Shown here: positions 1-6,808 of the stretch, in pieces | Numbering within the stretch: the stretch's first letter is position 1 | Layout of the letters: every line of letters begins with the position of its first letter | Source: Halieaceae bacterium | Lineage (GTDB): Bacteria > Pseudomonadota > Gammaproteobacteria > Pseudomonadales > Halieaceae | Reading direction: 5' to 3' | Assembly: GCA_009886815.1 (NCBI GenBank) | Contig: QXYP01000162.1 | Coordinates: forward strand, 1-6,808 | DNA: 6,808 bases | The notes under the pieces: generated by a model | What the model was told of the DNA's origin: nothing | What the model saw: only the letters and a program-made list of their open reading frames with translations | Database searches by the model: none | Translations under genes and position numbers: made by a program

Positions 1-1121
1 CTGGCGACCCGCTGCATGCCAGTGAAGCTCTGGTCAGCTGGGTCACGGACCATCACGGCTTGCCCACAGAGGCGTTATCTACCTGCACTTACCGGCACCA
101 TGGGAAGCAGGCGCTTACGCACTTGGTGCGGGTTGCTGCTGGCTTGAATTCGATGGTGCTGGGGGAGCCCCAGATTTTTGGCCAACTAAAGTCTGCCTTC
201 GCCGTCGCCGAAGAGGCTGGTGCGGTGGGTAGTCGGTTACAGCGGCTGTTTCCCGAAGCTTTTAGAATCGCTAAAAAGGTGAGAACAGATACCGCGATTG
301 GAGAAAATCCGGTATCAGTCGCTTACGCATCAGTCGATTTGGCGGGACACATTTTTTCAAACCTTTCTAAACGCACGGCATTGTTGCTTGGGGCGGGTGA
401 AACCATCGAGTTGGTGGCACGTCATCTTTGCGATGCTGGCCTCGGTAATTTAATTATTGCTAACCGAACATTGGCCCGAGCAGAGTCACTGGCACAACAG
501 TTTGATGCGACTGCCGTTTTGTTGGCCGATGTGCCCGAACGGCTACCGGAAGCAGATATTGTGATTAGCTCAACGGCAAGCCAGCTGCCCATTTTGGGTA
601 AGGGCGCCGTTGAGCGAGCGCTGCGTCAGCGGCATTACCGGCCTATGCTGCTGATTGATCTTGCCGTGCCTCGGGACATTGAGCCTGAGGTCTCCGAGCT
701 TTCTGATATCTATTTGTACTCCGTCGATGACTTGAAAGATGTCATCGCCGAAAACTTGCGGCTGCGGGCGAGCGAAGCCAACAAAGCTGATGGCATTATC
801 AATGAGGGTGTGGTCGGCGTTGAGGAAGATTTTCGCGGGCGGCAGTCTGCCGATGTGGTGCGAACATTCCGTGAATCGGCGCTTGCTATTCAAGAGGTCG
901 AACTTGCCAAGGCGATCAGATCGGTTGAGCGGGGCGAAAGCGCTGAAGAGGTTATACGGCGTTTAGCTCGGGACTTAACCAATAAACTCATCCACGCGCC
1001 GACGGCAGGATTGCGCCAGATAGCGCGAGAGGGTGATGACGGGCAGGTGACACGTGCTAAAGCCTTGTTGGGCTTGGGTGAAAATGAGTCCTCTGAAGAC
1101 GAAAACCCTACCCTGCAGTGA
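1..1121 (+). CDS. hemA: Glutamyl-tRNA reductase, 5'-truncated by window edge
   Basis: This enzyme reduces glutamyl-tRNA(Glu) with NADPH to glutamate-1-semialdehyde, the first step of C5-pathway tetrapyrrole (heme) synthesis in the cytoplasm. The frame is open from base 3, so the gene begins outside the window. Alignment from memory to E. coli HemA (418 aa) puts the first visible residue near 59-60, so the catalytic-Cys motif (Cys50) is missing here and 372 residues are visible. Seen: the family signature VLGEPQI (nt 156-176), the Rossmann NADPH-binding stretch [16 protein letters not shown] (from nt 381), [25 protein letters not shown] and YLYSVDDL, then the helical dimerisation domain with [10 protein letters not shown]. 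The acidic C-terminal tail is not notable. The stop overlaps the prfA start by 4 bases (GTGA), so the two are probably cotranscribed and translationally coupled. A TTG at 60 is internal and not the start. Identity is near certain. Confidence 0.97.
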   Translation, partial: GDPLHASEALVSWVTDHHGLPTEALSTCTYRHHGKQALTHLVRVAAGLNSMVLGEPQIFGQLKSAFAVAEEAGAVGSRLQRLFPEAFRIAKKVRTDTAIGENPVSVAYASVDLAGHIFSNLSKRTALLLGAGETIELVARHLCDAGLGNLIIANRTLARAESLAQQFDATAVLLADVPERLPEADIVISSTASQLPILGKGAVERALRQRHYRPMLLIDLAVPRDIEPEVSELSDIYLYSVDDLKDVIAENLRLRASEANKADGIINEGVVGVEEDFRGRQSADVVRTFRESALAIQEVELAKAIRSVERGESAEEVIRRLARDLTNKLIHAPTAGLRQIAREGDDGQVTRAKALLGLGENESSEDENPTLQ

Positions 1122-2206
1122 AAAGCTCTTTAACGACTAAGTTGGCCAGCCTTGTCGATAGGCACGAGGAAGTGGCTGCGCTGCTGGGCGACCCTGAAAC
1201 CGCTGGAGACACAAATCGATTTCGGGAGCTGTCCCGGGAATATGCGCAGCTCGACGAAGTGGTTGTAGCCTTTAACGCTTATCGTTCGGCTAATGCCGAT
1301 GTTGAAGCTGCACAAGAAATGCTCTCAGATGCGGATCCAGAACTACGCGAGATGGCGGCTGAAGAACTTGCTGTTTCCAACGAGCTAGTGGCTAAAATCG
1401 AATCAGATTTGCAAGTGTTGTTGCTCCCAAAGGACAAGCGAGACAGTAACAACGTCTATCTTGAGATCAGAGCGGGTACGGGGGGTGACGAGGCAGCAAT
1501 TTTTTCGGGAGATCTGTTTCGCATGTACAGCCGTTACGCTGAAAGCCGGGGATGGCGACTGGAAACTATCTCTGATCGCGCGGGAGATCATGGCGGCTTC
1601 AAGGAAATTATTTCTCGTGTTGTAGGCGAGGACGTTTACGCCTATCTAAAATTTGAGTCGGGTGCGCACCGGGTGCAACGGGTGCCTGAGACCGAGTCGC
1701 AGGGTCGAATCCATACGTCGGCTTGCACGGTTGCGGTCATGGCGGAGCCCGATGATGTCGAAGCCATTGATATTCGTAAAGAAGATCTGCGCATCGATAC
1801 GTTTCGGTCTTCTGGAGCGGGTGGGCAGCACGTCAACACCACAGATTCTGCGGTTCGCATTACCCATTTGCCAACTGGGGTCGTGGTGGAGTGTCAGGAC
1901 GAACGCTCACAACATAAAAACCGCGCTCGAGCTATGTCATTACTGTCGGCTCGTCTGCTAACGGCGGCCGAGGATAAGGCGCATAGCGAGCAGGCAGCAG
2001 AACGACGTAACCTTGTGGGTAGTGGCGATCGATCAGAACGCATTCGGACCTACAATTTTCCCCAAGGGCGGGTCACAGACCACCGCATTAATCTGACACT
2101 TTATAAGCTCGATGAAATCGTTCAAGGTGATCTCGATGCCCTGGTGCAACCGTTACGGACCGAGCACCAGGCTGATCTATTGGCTGCTCTCGGTTCGACT
2201 GAGTGA
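1118..2206 (+). CDS. prfA: Peptide chain release factor 1 (RF1)
   Basis: RF1 reads UAA and UAG stop codons in the ribosomal A site and triggers peptidyl-tRNA hydrolysis. The 362-residue length fits E. coli RF1 (360). Seen: a helical N-terminal domain (about 1-110), [12 protein letters not shown] (115-126), the codon-reading tripeptide P190-E191-T192 (the PxT form that defines RF1; RF2 has SPF), and the catalytic loop [15 protein letters not shown] with GGQ at 235-237. It continues through [11 protein letters not shown] and ends in [18 protein letters not shown]. The GTG start at 1118 is supported because MKSSL aligns with E. coli MKPSI and an in-frame TGA lies just upstream (1094-1096). No Shine-Dalgarno sequence precedes it, and the start overlaps the hemA stop by 4 bases, so reinitiation after hemA is likely. 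Gln237 is the predicted substrate of PrmC, encoded next. Confidence 0.98.
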   Translation: MKSSLTTKLASLVDRHEEVAALLGDPETAGDTNRFRELSREYAQLDEVVVAFNAYRSANADVEAAQEMLSDADPELREMAAEELAVSNELVAKIESDLQVLLLPKDKRDSNNVYLEIRAGTGGDEAAIFSGDLFRMYSRYAESRGWRLETISDRAGDHGGFKEIISRVVGEDVYAYLKFESGAHRVQRVPETESQGRIHTSACTVAVMAEPDDVEAIDIRKEDLRIDTFRSSGAGGQHVNTTDSAVRITHLPTGVVVECQDERSQHKNRARAMSLLSARLLTAAEDKAHSEQAAERRNLVGSGDRSERIRTYNFPQGRVTDHRINLTLYKLDEIVQGDLDALVQPLRTEHQADLLAALGSTE

Positions 2207-3018
2207 CCACCTTTCAGACCCTCGTCAGAGAAGCGCCTTTGCCTCGCAAAGAGTCAGAAATATTGCTTTTCCATGTTTTCAATTGTGACCGCAGCTGGTT
2301 GTATGCCCATGGCGATGATCCGGTTACTAGGCCTGAGGCGACCCCTTTTTTAGAGCTGGTGAAGCGCCGTCAAGCCGGTGAACCTCTTGCGTATATTCTG
2401 GGTCAATGGGAGTTTTGGTCTTTGCCCCTCAGGGTGAGCCCAGATGTGCTGATTCCAAGAATGGATACAGAACTGTTGGTTCAATGGGCGGTAGCCTTAC
2501 TTCCAGAGCGGCCACGGAAGCGGTGTTTGGATTTGGGTACGGGAAGTGGCGCCGTAGCTTTAGCGGTTAAGCACGAATTGCCCGAAAGCGAAGTCACCGC
2601 TGTGGACTTGAGTGAGCCTGCCTTGAAGGTGGCGCGGTCTAATGGGGAGCAATTGGGATTGGAGGTTGAATGGTTACTGGGTTCCTGGTTTGAGCCTGTG
2701 TTGGCACGCCAATTTGATCTCATTGTGGCTAACCCGCCTTACATTTGCGAAGACGACGACCATCTCGCTCAAGGGGATCTCCCTGCCGAGCCGATTATGG
2801 CGCTGACTGCGGGCACCGATGGTTTACAGGCGCTTCGGCAGTTAGTGGCTGATGGTCAGTCTTTGCTGGAGCCCGGGAGCTGGATGTTGCTCGAGCACGG
2901 TTGGGATCAGGGGGCCGATGTTAGAAATCTTATGCTTACCCATGGCTGGCAGGCGGTTGAAACACGGCGTGATCTCGCGGGACGTGAGCGAGTGACCGGG
3001 GGGCATAGGCCTTTATGA
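2203..3018 (+). CDS. prmC: Release factor glutamine N5-methyltransferase
   Basis: PrmC (HemK) transfers a methyl group from S-adenosylmethionine to the GGQ glutamine of RF1 and RF2, which improves termination. Seen: a small N-terminal helical domain, [16 protein letters not shown] (71-86), the SAM-binding motif DLGTGSG (110-116), the acidic ribose-binding region AVDLSEPAL (133-141), and the catalytic NPPY (177-180) that binds the target glutamine amide. EPIMALTAG and LLEHGWDQG follow, both typical of the family. Length is 271 against 277 in E. coli; the first helix looks about six residues shorter. An in-frame TGA at 2200-2202 directly abuts the GTG start, so the reading frame cannot extend further upstream. 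The start overlaps the prfA stop (GTGA). The usual proline of the LIPRP(D/E)TE motif is Met87 here. Clustering with prfA puts enzyme and substrate in one transcript. Assignment is firm. Confidence 0.96.
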   Translation: MTTFQTLVREAPLPRKESEILLFHVFNCDRSWLYAHGDDPVTRPEATPFLELVKRRQAGEPLAYILGQWEFWSLPLRVSPDVLIPRMDTELLVQWAVALLPERPRKRCLDLGTGSGAVALAVKHELPESEVTAVDLSEPALKVARSNGEQLGLEVEWLLGSWFEPVLARQFDLIVANPPYICEDDDHLAQGDLPAEPIMALTAGTDGLQALRQLVADGQSLLEPGSWMLLEHGWDQGADVRNLMLTHGWQAVETRRDLAGRERVTGGHRPL

Positions 3019-3773
3019 ATGACAGCGAGCTTGAACGGTATTCCCGGCAACTGTTGGTGCCAGGTTTCGAGCTGGAGGGTCAGGAGGCCCTAGGCGCGGC
3101 ATCGGTGCTCATTGTCGGTTGCGGTGGTTTGGGTGCCTTGGCCGCTCAATACCTTGTCGGTGCGGGTTTAGGCCATGTGGTACTGGTTGACCCCGATCGT
3201 ATTGAGCTCAGTAACTTACCGCGCCAAATTGCTTATACCGAAGCGGATGTTGGGCGTTTTAAAGCCGAGGTTTTAGCCGAGCGCTTGCAAAGAATGAACA
3301 GTGAGGTCACCGTAACGCATCACTCCCTAGCCTTCGATGAAACCTCGGGGGCTTCGTTGTTGACGACCATCGATGCAGTCTTAGATGGAACCGATAATCA
3401 CGGCACAAGATTGCTCATTGATCGCTTCACGGCCCACAGGGAACTGCCCTGGTTTATGGGTGCAGCTGTCCAAATGGCGGGTCAAAATATTGCTTTCACA
3501 GGTTTGCGTGAGGAGGGCTGTTACCACTGTTTGGCACCTCAGCAAGCGAGCGTAGATGCCGGTGGCTGCGCCACACTGGGGATTTTAGGCCCGGTGGTGG
3601 CCACGGTGGCACTGCGTCAGGTCTTGGATCTTATAGGAGCCCTGACCGGCGTCGCCAAAGTCCCCTGGGGCGTTATGCGCCAGTATGACTTTAGAGCTAA
3701 CACTACAGCGTCGCTGCCTTTACAAAGGCGGGTGGGCTGTGTGGTCTGCGATCCTAATGTCAACACGCGCTAG
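3015..3773 (+). CDS. moeB: MoeB/ThiF/HesA-family adenylyltransferase
   Basis: This E1-like enzyme uses ATP to adenylate the C-terminal Gly-Gly of a small ubiquitin-fold sulfur carrier (MoaD in molybdopterin synthesis, ThiS-like in others). Length is 252 against 249 for E. coli MoeB. Seen: RYSRQ (8-12), the ATP-binding loop GCGGLG (35-40), D59, the arginine finger R70 (SNLPRQ), K83, and D127 in DGTDN. These correspond at a constant offset of three to E. coli residues D62, R73, K86 and D130. Two CxxC pairs (C169/C172 and C242/C245) should bind structural zinc, and C185 sits where MoeB has a non-essential Cys and ThiF its persulfide Cys. The start overlaps the prmC stop (ATGA), AGG lies 5 nt upstream, and an in-frame TAG is at 3006-3008. 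The prmC-moeB order is known in Pseudomonas. No sulfur-carrier gene is visible, so MoeB versus a ThiF-like role is unsettled. Confidence 0.88.
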   Translation: MNDSELERYSRQLLVPGFELEGQEALGAASVLIVGCGGLGALAAQYLVGAGLGHVVLVDPDRIELSNLPRQIAYTEADVGRFKAEVLAERLQRMNSEVTVTHHSLAFDETSGASLLTTIDAVLDGTDNHGTRLLIDRFTAHRELPWFMGAAVQMAGQNIAFTGLREEGCYHCLAPQQASVDAGGCATLGILGPVVATVALRQVLDLIGALTGVAKVPWGVMRQYDFRANTTASLPLQRRVGCVVCDPNVNTR

Positions 3774-3791
3774 GGTTGGCTAACCGGGGTT

Positions 3792-5177
3792 TTACTCGGT
3801 TGCGCTGGTGGGCAAATCCCGACCTAGGATCACCCAAATACGTGCACCGATTAAGACAGTGCATACGCTGATGCCGGTAATGGTTGCGTACCAAAAACCT
3901 GCGGCGCCATCGTTGGGGTTGTCGGGCAGTTCAATGCCCAGCCACCAGCCCAAGGGGAGGGCTACCAGCCAATAAGAGATCACCATCATAATGAAGGGGA
4001 ACTGGGTTTCTTTGTAAGCTCGCAAGATGAACGAGCCGACAATTTGGGCGCCATCAATCAGGATAAAAAATGCTGAAAGGGTCAGTAGCCGAGTTGCCAA
4101 GAGTTGAATGTCTGGTGCGTCGGTATAAATTCCAATAATCGCCCCAGGGAAGCTAATGAGAAGCATCATGGTTCCCAGCGAAACGAGCGCAGAGATTGCC
4201 CCCCCAACAATCATGGCGCGATAAATACCTTCTCGCCAACCAGCGCCAATAGCATGACCAATGCGGGTAGACATAGCGGTGCCGATCGCCAGCATGGGTA
4301 TGTAAAACAAGTCCCACACATTAAAAGCGATTTGGTGTGATGAAATGGCGGTGTCACCCAGACTCGCGACTAATAACGCGATGACACTAAACACGCCCAT
4401 TTCCAGAAAAAAGGTGAGGCCAATAGGTGCGCCTACGGATAAGATTTCGCGAATTTTTACCCAGTCGGGCGCCACGGGTTTCCACTCGGGCAAATACAGT
4501 CGAATTTTTTTGCTACGTAAAACGTAAGCGCCAATCAGAAAAACGCTCAACCACATAGAGATTGCCGTTGCGATACCGCAGCCTTTAGCCCCCAGCTCGG
4601 GTGCTCCCCACTCACCAAATATAAAGGCGTAGTTAAGGGGCACATTTAGTAAAAACCCCGCTACAGCGGCAAAGGCAAAAGGTTGTGTAATACCTAAACC
4701 CTGAGTGTGGTAGCGCAGGGCTTGGAAAATGGCGGTTGCGGGCATGCCCAAGGCAACCATTTGGGCGTAATCGAGAGCAAGCTGGCGCGTGGTGGGGTTC
4801 AGCCCGAGTAAGTCCAAAATGGGGCCCGCATACCAAATTGCCGGACTTAGGGTGAGACCTAGGAATACAGCGACCCAAAGGGACTGGGGCAGCTGTTGCC
4901 GAATTTTCTCAATGCGGCCACCGCCGAAATCCTGAGCTACGATTGTGGCTGTGGCGAATACTGTGCCTAAGATCAGTAAATATACTGGGAGCCAAATATT
5001 GATGCCGATGGAAATCGCGGCGAGGTCCTGCTCGCCGTAACGAGCGGCCATAATGGTGTCGACAACGCCGGTGCCCATTTGCGCGCTTTGGGCAATAAAT
5101 AACGGGAAGGCAAAGCGCAGTAGCTGCCGCATTTCTCTCCGGAAGAGCGTCACTGTCATTAATTTTGCTGCGGCCAA
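3792..5177 (-). CDS. norM: MATE-family multidrug/Na+ antiporter, NorM type
   Basis: Predicted inner-membrane exporter that expels cationic drugs or dyes in exchange for Na+ or H+. It is 461 residues, the size of E. coli NorM/MdtK (457), with about twelve hydrophobic segments in two bundles. Seen: MGTGVVDTIMAARYG (34-48), NVPLNYAFIFGEWGAPELGAKGCG (178-201), GAPIGLTFFLEMGVFSV (249-265) and LRAYKETQFP (385-394). Acidic residues D40, E259 and D375 fall where V. cholerae NorM has D36, E255 and D371, implicated in cation binding, so the ion site looks intact. I chose the TTG at 5177 because a strong Shine-Dalgarno (AAGGAGG, plus-strand 5187-5193) sits 9 nt upstream; the ATG at 5159 (residue 7) is 27 nt from it. 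The gene converges on moeB with an 18-bp gap and diverges from rhlB. Its own promoter is not clear. Substrates cannot be told from sequence. Confidence 0.93.
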   Translation of the reverse strand: MAAAKLMTVTLFRREMRQLLRFAFPLFIAQSAQMGTGVVDTIMAARYGEQDLAAISIGINIWLPVYLLILGTVFATATIVAQDFGGGRIEKIRQQLPQSLWVAVFLGLTLSPAIWYAGPILDLLGLNPTTRQLALDYAQMVALGMPATAIFQALRYHTQGLGITQPFAFAAVAGFLLNVPLNYAFIFGEWGAPELGAKGCGIATAISMWLSVFLIGAYVLRSKKIRLYLPEWKPVAPDWVKIREILSVGAPIGLTFFLEMGVFSVIALLVASLGDTAISSHQIAFNVWDLFYIPMLAIGTAMSTRIGHAIGAGWREGIYRAMIVGGAISALVSLGTMMLLISFPGAIIGIYTDAPDIQLLATRLLTLSAFFILIDGAQIVGSFILRAYKETQFPFIMMVISYWLVALPLGWWLGIELPDNPNDGAAGFWYATITGISVCTVLIGARIWVILGRDLPTSATE

Positions 5178-5178
5178 T

Positions 5179-5205
5179 TTGAGGTGCCTCCTTACCTGGT
5201 ATAAT
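5179..5205 (+). promoter_or_regulatory. Extended -10 sigma70 promoter of rhlB
   Basis: TGGTATAAT at 5197-5205 is a perfect extended -10 element (TGn followed by TATAAT). A partial -35, TTGAGG (5179-5184, four of six consensus bases), lies upstream with a short 15-bp spacer; the extended -10 would reduce the need for a good -35. The predicted start of transcription is about 5211-5213, giving rhlB a leader of roughly 50 nt. The element overlaps the leader and ribosome binding site region of the divergent norM gene. This is a pattern match without experimental support. Confidence 0.7.
5187..5193 (-). promoter_or_regulatory. Strong ribosome binding site of norM
   Basis: On the minus strand this reads AAGGAGG, an almost complete anti-16S complement. 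It stands 9 nt before the TTG at 5177-5175 and 27 nt before the ATG at 5159-5157. It is the strongest Shine-Dalgarno I saw in the window and decides for the TTG start of the exporter gene. Confidence 0.8.
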
Positions 5206-5206
5206 T

Positions 5207-5228
5207 TAGCACGGCTTAAGCTGTGCTA
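5207..5228. promoter_or_regulatory. 22-bp near-perfect palindrome, candidate operator
   Basis: The arms are TAGCAC and GTGCTA around a GCTTAAGC core, with a single non-complementary pair (G5213 against T5222), so 20 of 22 positions are symmetric. It begins two bases after the rhlB -10 element and covers the predicted transcription start (about 5212), the classic place for a repressor site. A transcript starting there would carry only the right half, and the core has no loop. A DNA site for a dimeric regulator is therefore more likely than an RNA hairpin. It could influence both rhlB and the divergent norM. The binding protein is unknown. Confidence 0.5.
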
Positions 5229-5262
5229 GACTCCCCACCCGCATATTTTACTGAGTTCAATT

Positions 5263-6492
5263 TTGAGCAAATCTAACCGCGACGAAGAGTCGAAGTCCTG
5301 GAGCCCAAGCGAATTTGTAGTCGAGGCTTTGGATGACAAGACCCGCTTTCATGATCTCGACTTGCAGGACTCCCTGTTACGAGGGGTAGCCGAGCTTGGC
5401 TTTCAATACTGCTCGCCAATACAGGCCAAAATTCTGCCCCACACCTTGCAGGGGCACGACGCTATCGGCAAGGCCCAGACGGGCACGGGAAAGACGGCAG
5501 CTTTTCTGATTACTATTTTCAATGATTTGCTCTGCAATCCAACAGAGGGCGAGCGCTACTTGGCCGAACCACGGGCGGTGATCATTGCGCCTACCCGAGA
5601 GCTGGTCATGCAAATTGCGGCCGACGCTGAAGAGTTGGGCAAGTTTACTGGATTGCAAACGGTCACCATGATTGGCGGAGCCGATTATCAAAAGCAGCTG
5701 GCGAAAGTGCAATCTCGCGTCGTTGACCTGGTCGTTGCAACGCCGGGGCGCTTGATCGATTTCATGCAGCGTCGCGATCTTTTTCTCGACCGCGTTGAAA
5801 CGTTGGTCCTCGATGAAGCTGACCGAATGCTGGACATGGGGTTTATTCCTCAGGTTAAGCGAATCGTCAGGGCCACACCCCGTAAAGAGGATCGTCAAAC
5901 ACTGCTGTTCTCGGCCACGTTCACACAGGATATTCTCAATCTGGCTCAGCAATGGACTTTTGAGCCCGTCACTGTAGAGATAGAGCCAGAACGTGTTGCA
6001 ACGGCAACGGTCGATCAGCGTGTTTATCTGGTGACCAGCCATGAGCGTTTGAAAGTGTTGCTCAAGGTGCTCAGGGGGCCAGATGCCGTCTCTACGATTG
6101 TCTTCGCTAATCGACGGGATCAGGTGCGATCACTGCATGAAAAACTCCGTAAAGCGGGTATCTCCTGCGGCATTTTATCGGGTGAGATTACTCAAGCGCG
6201 TCGCACAAAGACCTTGGCCGACTTTAAGTCGGGCAAGATCAATGTGTTGGTGGCAACCGATGTCGCGGGGCGGGGCATTCACGTAGAGGGCGTCAGCCAC
6301 GTAGTTAACTACAATCTCCCTGAAGATCCTGAGGACTACGTACACCGCATTGGACGCACCGGGCGAGCCGGAGCGACGGGAATTTCTATCAGCTTTGCCA
6401 GTGAAGACGATGCGTTTTTGCTGCCCGATATAGAAACCCTATTGGGCGAGCGCCTAAAATGTGTGCCCCCTCCGGAAGATTTACTCGACTGA
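5263..6492 (+). CDS. rhlB: DEAD-box ATP-dependent RNA helicase RhlB
   Basis: RhlB unwinds structured RNA using ATP and, in E. coli, feeds mRNA to the RNase E degradosome. The 409 residues carry every family motif: Q motif with F29 and Q54, motif I AQTGTGKT (71-78), Ia PTREL (110-114), Ib TPGR (160-163), II DEAD (184-187), III SAT (217-219), IV VFANRRD (280-286), [11 protein letters not shown] (331-340), [12 protein letters not shown] (361-370). The N-terminal [14 protein letters not shown] and the C-terminal ending [10 protein letters not shown] match my recollection of Pseudomonas RhlB; the basic C-terminal tail of E. coli RhlB is absent. The start is inferred as TTG 5263: no in-frame ATG occurs before residue 116, and an in-frame TAG lies at 5227-5229. 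The ribosome binding site is weak (TGAG about 7 nt upstream). Transcription probably comes from the extended -10 promoter and may be controlled through the palindrome. Convergent with cysZ. RhlB is favoured over RhlE/SrmB by the termini. Confidence 0.94.
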   Translation: MSKSNRDEESKSWSPSEFVVEALDDKTRFHDLDLQDSLLRGVAELGFQYCSPIQAKILPHTLQGHDAIGKAQTGTGKTAAFLITIFNDLLCNPTEGERYLAEPRAVIIAPTRELVMQIAADAEELGKFTGLQTVTMIGGADYQKQLAKVQSRVVDLVVATPGRLIDFMQRRDLFLDRVETLVLDEADRMLDMGFIPQVKRIVRATPRKEDRQTLLFSATFTQDILNLAQQWTFEPVTVEIEPERVATATVDQRVYLVTSHERLKVLLKVLRGPDAVSTIVFANRRDQVRSLHEKLRKAGISCGILSGEITQARRTKTLADFKSGKINVLVATDVAGRGIHVEGVSHVVNYNLPEDPEDYVHRIGRTGRAGATGISISFASEDDAFLLPDIETLLGERLKCVPPPEDLLD

Positions 6493-6501
6493 CGTTCAGT
6501 C
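6487..6501. repeat. Perfect 15-nt inverted repeat at rhlB/cysZ junction
   Basis: GACTGA (6487-6492) and TCAGTC (6496-6501) flank a CGT loop. The left arm contains the rhlB stop codon and the right arm ends one base before the cysZ stop codon. The six-pair stem lies exactly between two convergent genes only 9 bp apart, so it might help stop transcription from both sides. The stem is short and half A/T, and no T-run follows on either strand, so it does not qualify as a standard intrinsic terminator. Confidence 0.35.
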
Positions 6502-6797
6502 TCATTGGCGGTGCCGCAGTTCCTCGCACCACATGAGGGTAGCCCCAACCACAGCGGCGGGTATTACGATGAGATTGAGCAGCGGTATGCCTGCAACAAA
6601 GGCGACCACGCCACCCAAACCCAAACTGCTGAGGCGTCGAGAGGCGCAAGCTTCTTTCACATCTGAAAAGCTGAGTCGGTGATTGTCCATGGGATAGTCC
6701 ATGAACTGTAGCCCCATCATCCAGGCTCCCAAGGCAAACCACAATAATGGAGCGACAGCTTGTAGACCTGGAATAACGGTCACAATCAGAACAAACA
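6502..6797 (-). CDS. cysZ: Sulfate transporter CysZ, C-terminal part only
   Basis: CysZ is an inner-membrane protein that imports sulfate for cysteine synthesis. About 97 C-terminal residues are present; E. coli CysZ has 253, so more than half lies beyond the window. Seen, numbering from the fragment: a hydrophobic segment with VIPGLQAVAPLLWF (8-21) matching E. coli FIPGIGQTVAPVLWF, then the signature DYPMDNHR (34-41; DYPFDNHK in E. coli), a short polar loop, and a second hydrophobic segment with IPLLNL and PAAVVGATLMW. It ends in ELRHRQ and TGA, 9 bp from the rhlB stop and convergent with it. The apparent GTG start at 6798 and the in-frame stop at 6805-6807 both depend on probable adapter bases and should not be taken as a real gene start or a nonsense mutation. 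Family assignment is good. Confidence 0.9.
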
Positions 6798-6808
6798 CTG
6801 TCTCTTAT
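6798..6808. other. Probable Tn5 mosaic-end/Nextera adapter remnant
   Basis: The final 11 bases, CTGTCTCTTAT, are identical to the beginning of the adapter read-through sequence of Tn5 tagmentation libraries (CTGTCTCTTATACACATCT). They sit exactly at the window end and interrupt an otherwise well-conserved cysZ frame with a stop codon, as expected for an untrimmed library artefact. An 11-base match at one fixed position has a chance of about 1 in 4 million. The true genomic sequence probably ends at 6797. Confidence 0.85.

Noticed and set aside
60..86. TTG at 60 as hemA start, and an LSTC stretch (nt 75-86) that resembles the catalytic LSTCNRTE motif
   Set aside because: The frame is open upstream to base 3 and aligns with HemA there ([12 protein letters not shown]). 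The LSTC stretch aligns with a non-catalytic region just before HLVRVAAGL; the true catalytic Cys lies outside the window.
3774..3791. GGTT-GGCT-AACC followed by GGGGTTTT after moeB, as an intrinsic terminator
   Set aside because: The stem is only four pairs, and the T stretch is four bases long and separated from the stem by GGGG. Too weak to call a terminator.
5157..5159. ATG as the norM start codon
   Set aside because: It is 27 nt from the strong Shine-Dalgarno, while the TTG at 5177 is at the right spacing. The shorter start would still give an intact transporter, so it is not fully excluded.
5245..5250. TAAAAT on the minus strand as the norM -10 element
   Set aside because: No acceptable -35 lies 15-18 bp upstream and no extended TG precedes it. 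A norM promoter must exist nearby but I cannot place it.
5377..6042. A 221-codon open frame on the minus strand inside rhlB
   Set aside because: It lies wholly opposite a fully conserved DEAD-box gene, has no recognisable domain and no sensible start signal; it is a shadow of rhlB.
6796..6807. cysZ as a complete small gene or a pseudogene with a nonsense codon
   Set aside because: Both the GTG at 6798 and the stop at 6805-6807 use bases of the probable library adapter; the protein up to 6797 matches the interior of CysZ.
1..6808. Hidden novel system, mobile element, CRISPR array or RNA gene
   Set aside because: Nearly all of the window is covered by recognised conserved housekeeping genes; the only intergenic space over 20 bp is 5178-5262, which is accounted for by promoter, palindrome and leader sequences.

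Overview
The window is an ordinary housekeeping stretch from a gammaproteobacterium. HemA, RF1, PrmC and MoeB are encoded in the order I recall from Pseudomonas and related non-enteric Gammaproteobacteria. The DEAD-box protein resembles the Pseudomonas form of RhlB more than the E. coli form. Base composition looks balanced, roughly half G+C by eye. I cannot name a genus; an environmental (for example marine) gammaproteobacterium is a guess.

Layout. Positions 1-3773 (+ strand) hold a tightly packed operon segment: hemA (5' end cut off by the window), prfA, prmC and a moeB-type E1-like gene. All three junctions are 4-base stop/start overlaps (GTGA, GTGA, ATGA), which suggests coupled translation. 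On the opposite strand, convergent to this operon, lies a NorM-type MATE exporter (3792-5177). It is divided from the divergent rhlB RNA helicase gene (5263-6492, + strand) by an 85-bp intergenic region. That region holds a perfect extended -10 promoter facing rhlB and a near-perfect 22-bp palindrome over the predicted transcription start. The 3' part of cysZ (sulfate transporter) lies on the minus strand, convergent with rhlB, and runs into the window end.

How the genes relate. HemA makes the first committed metabolite of tetrapyrrole synthesis. PrfA terminates translation at UAA/UAG, and PrmC methylates the GGQ glutamine of PrfA, so an enzyme and its substrate are adjacent. The MoeB-like protein probably adenylates a small sulfur-carrier protein. 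NorM, RhlB and CysZ are separate functions (drug/Na+ export, mRNA turnover, sulfate uptake).

The last 11 bases (6798-6808) match the start of the Tn5 mosaic-end/Nextera read-through adapter. They create a false in-frame stop in cysZ and are probably not genomic. I found no novel system, mobile element, CRISPR array, tRNA or rRNA. The most useful biological observation is the promoter/palindrome between norM and rhlB.
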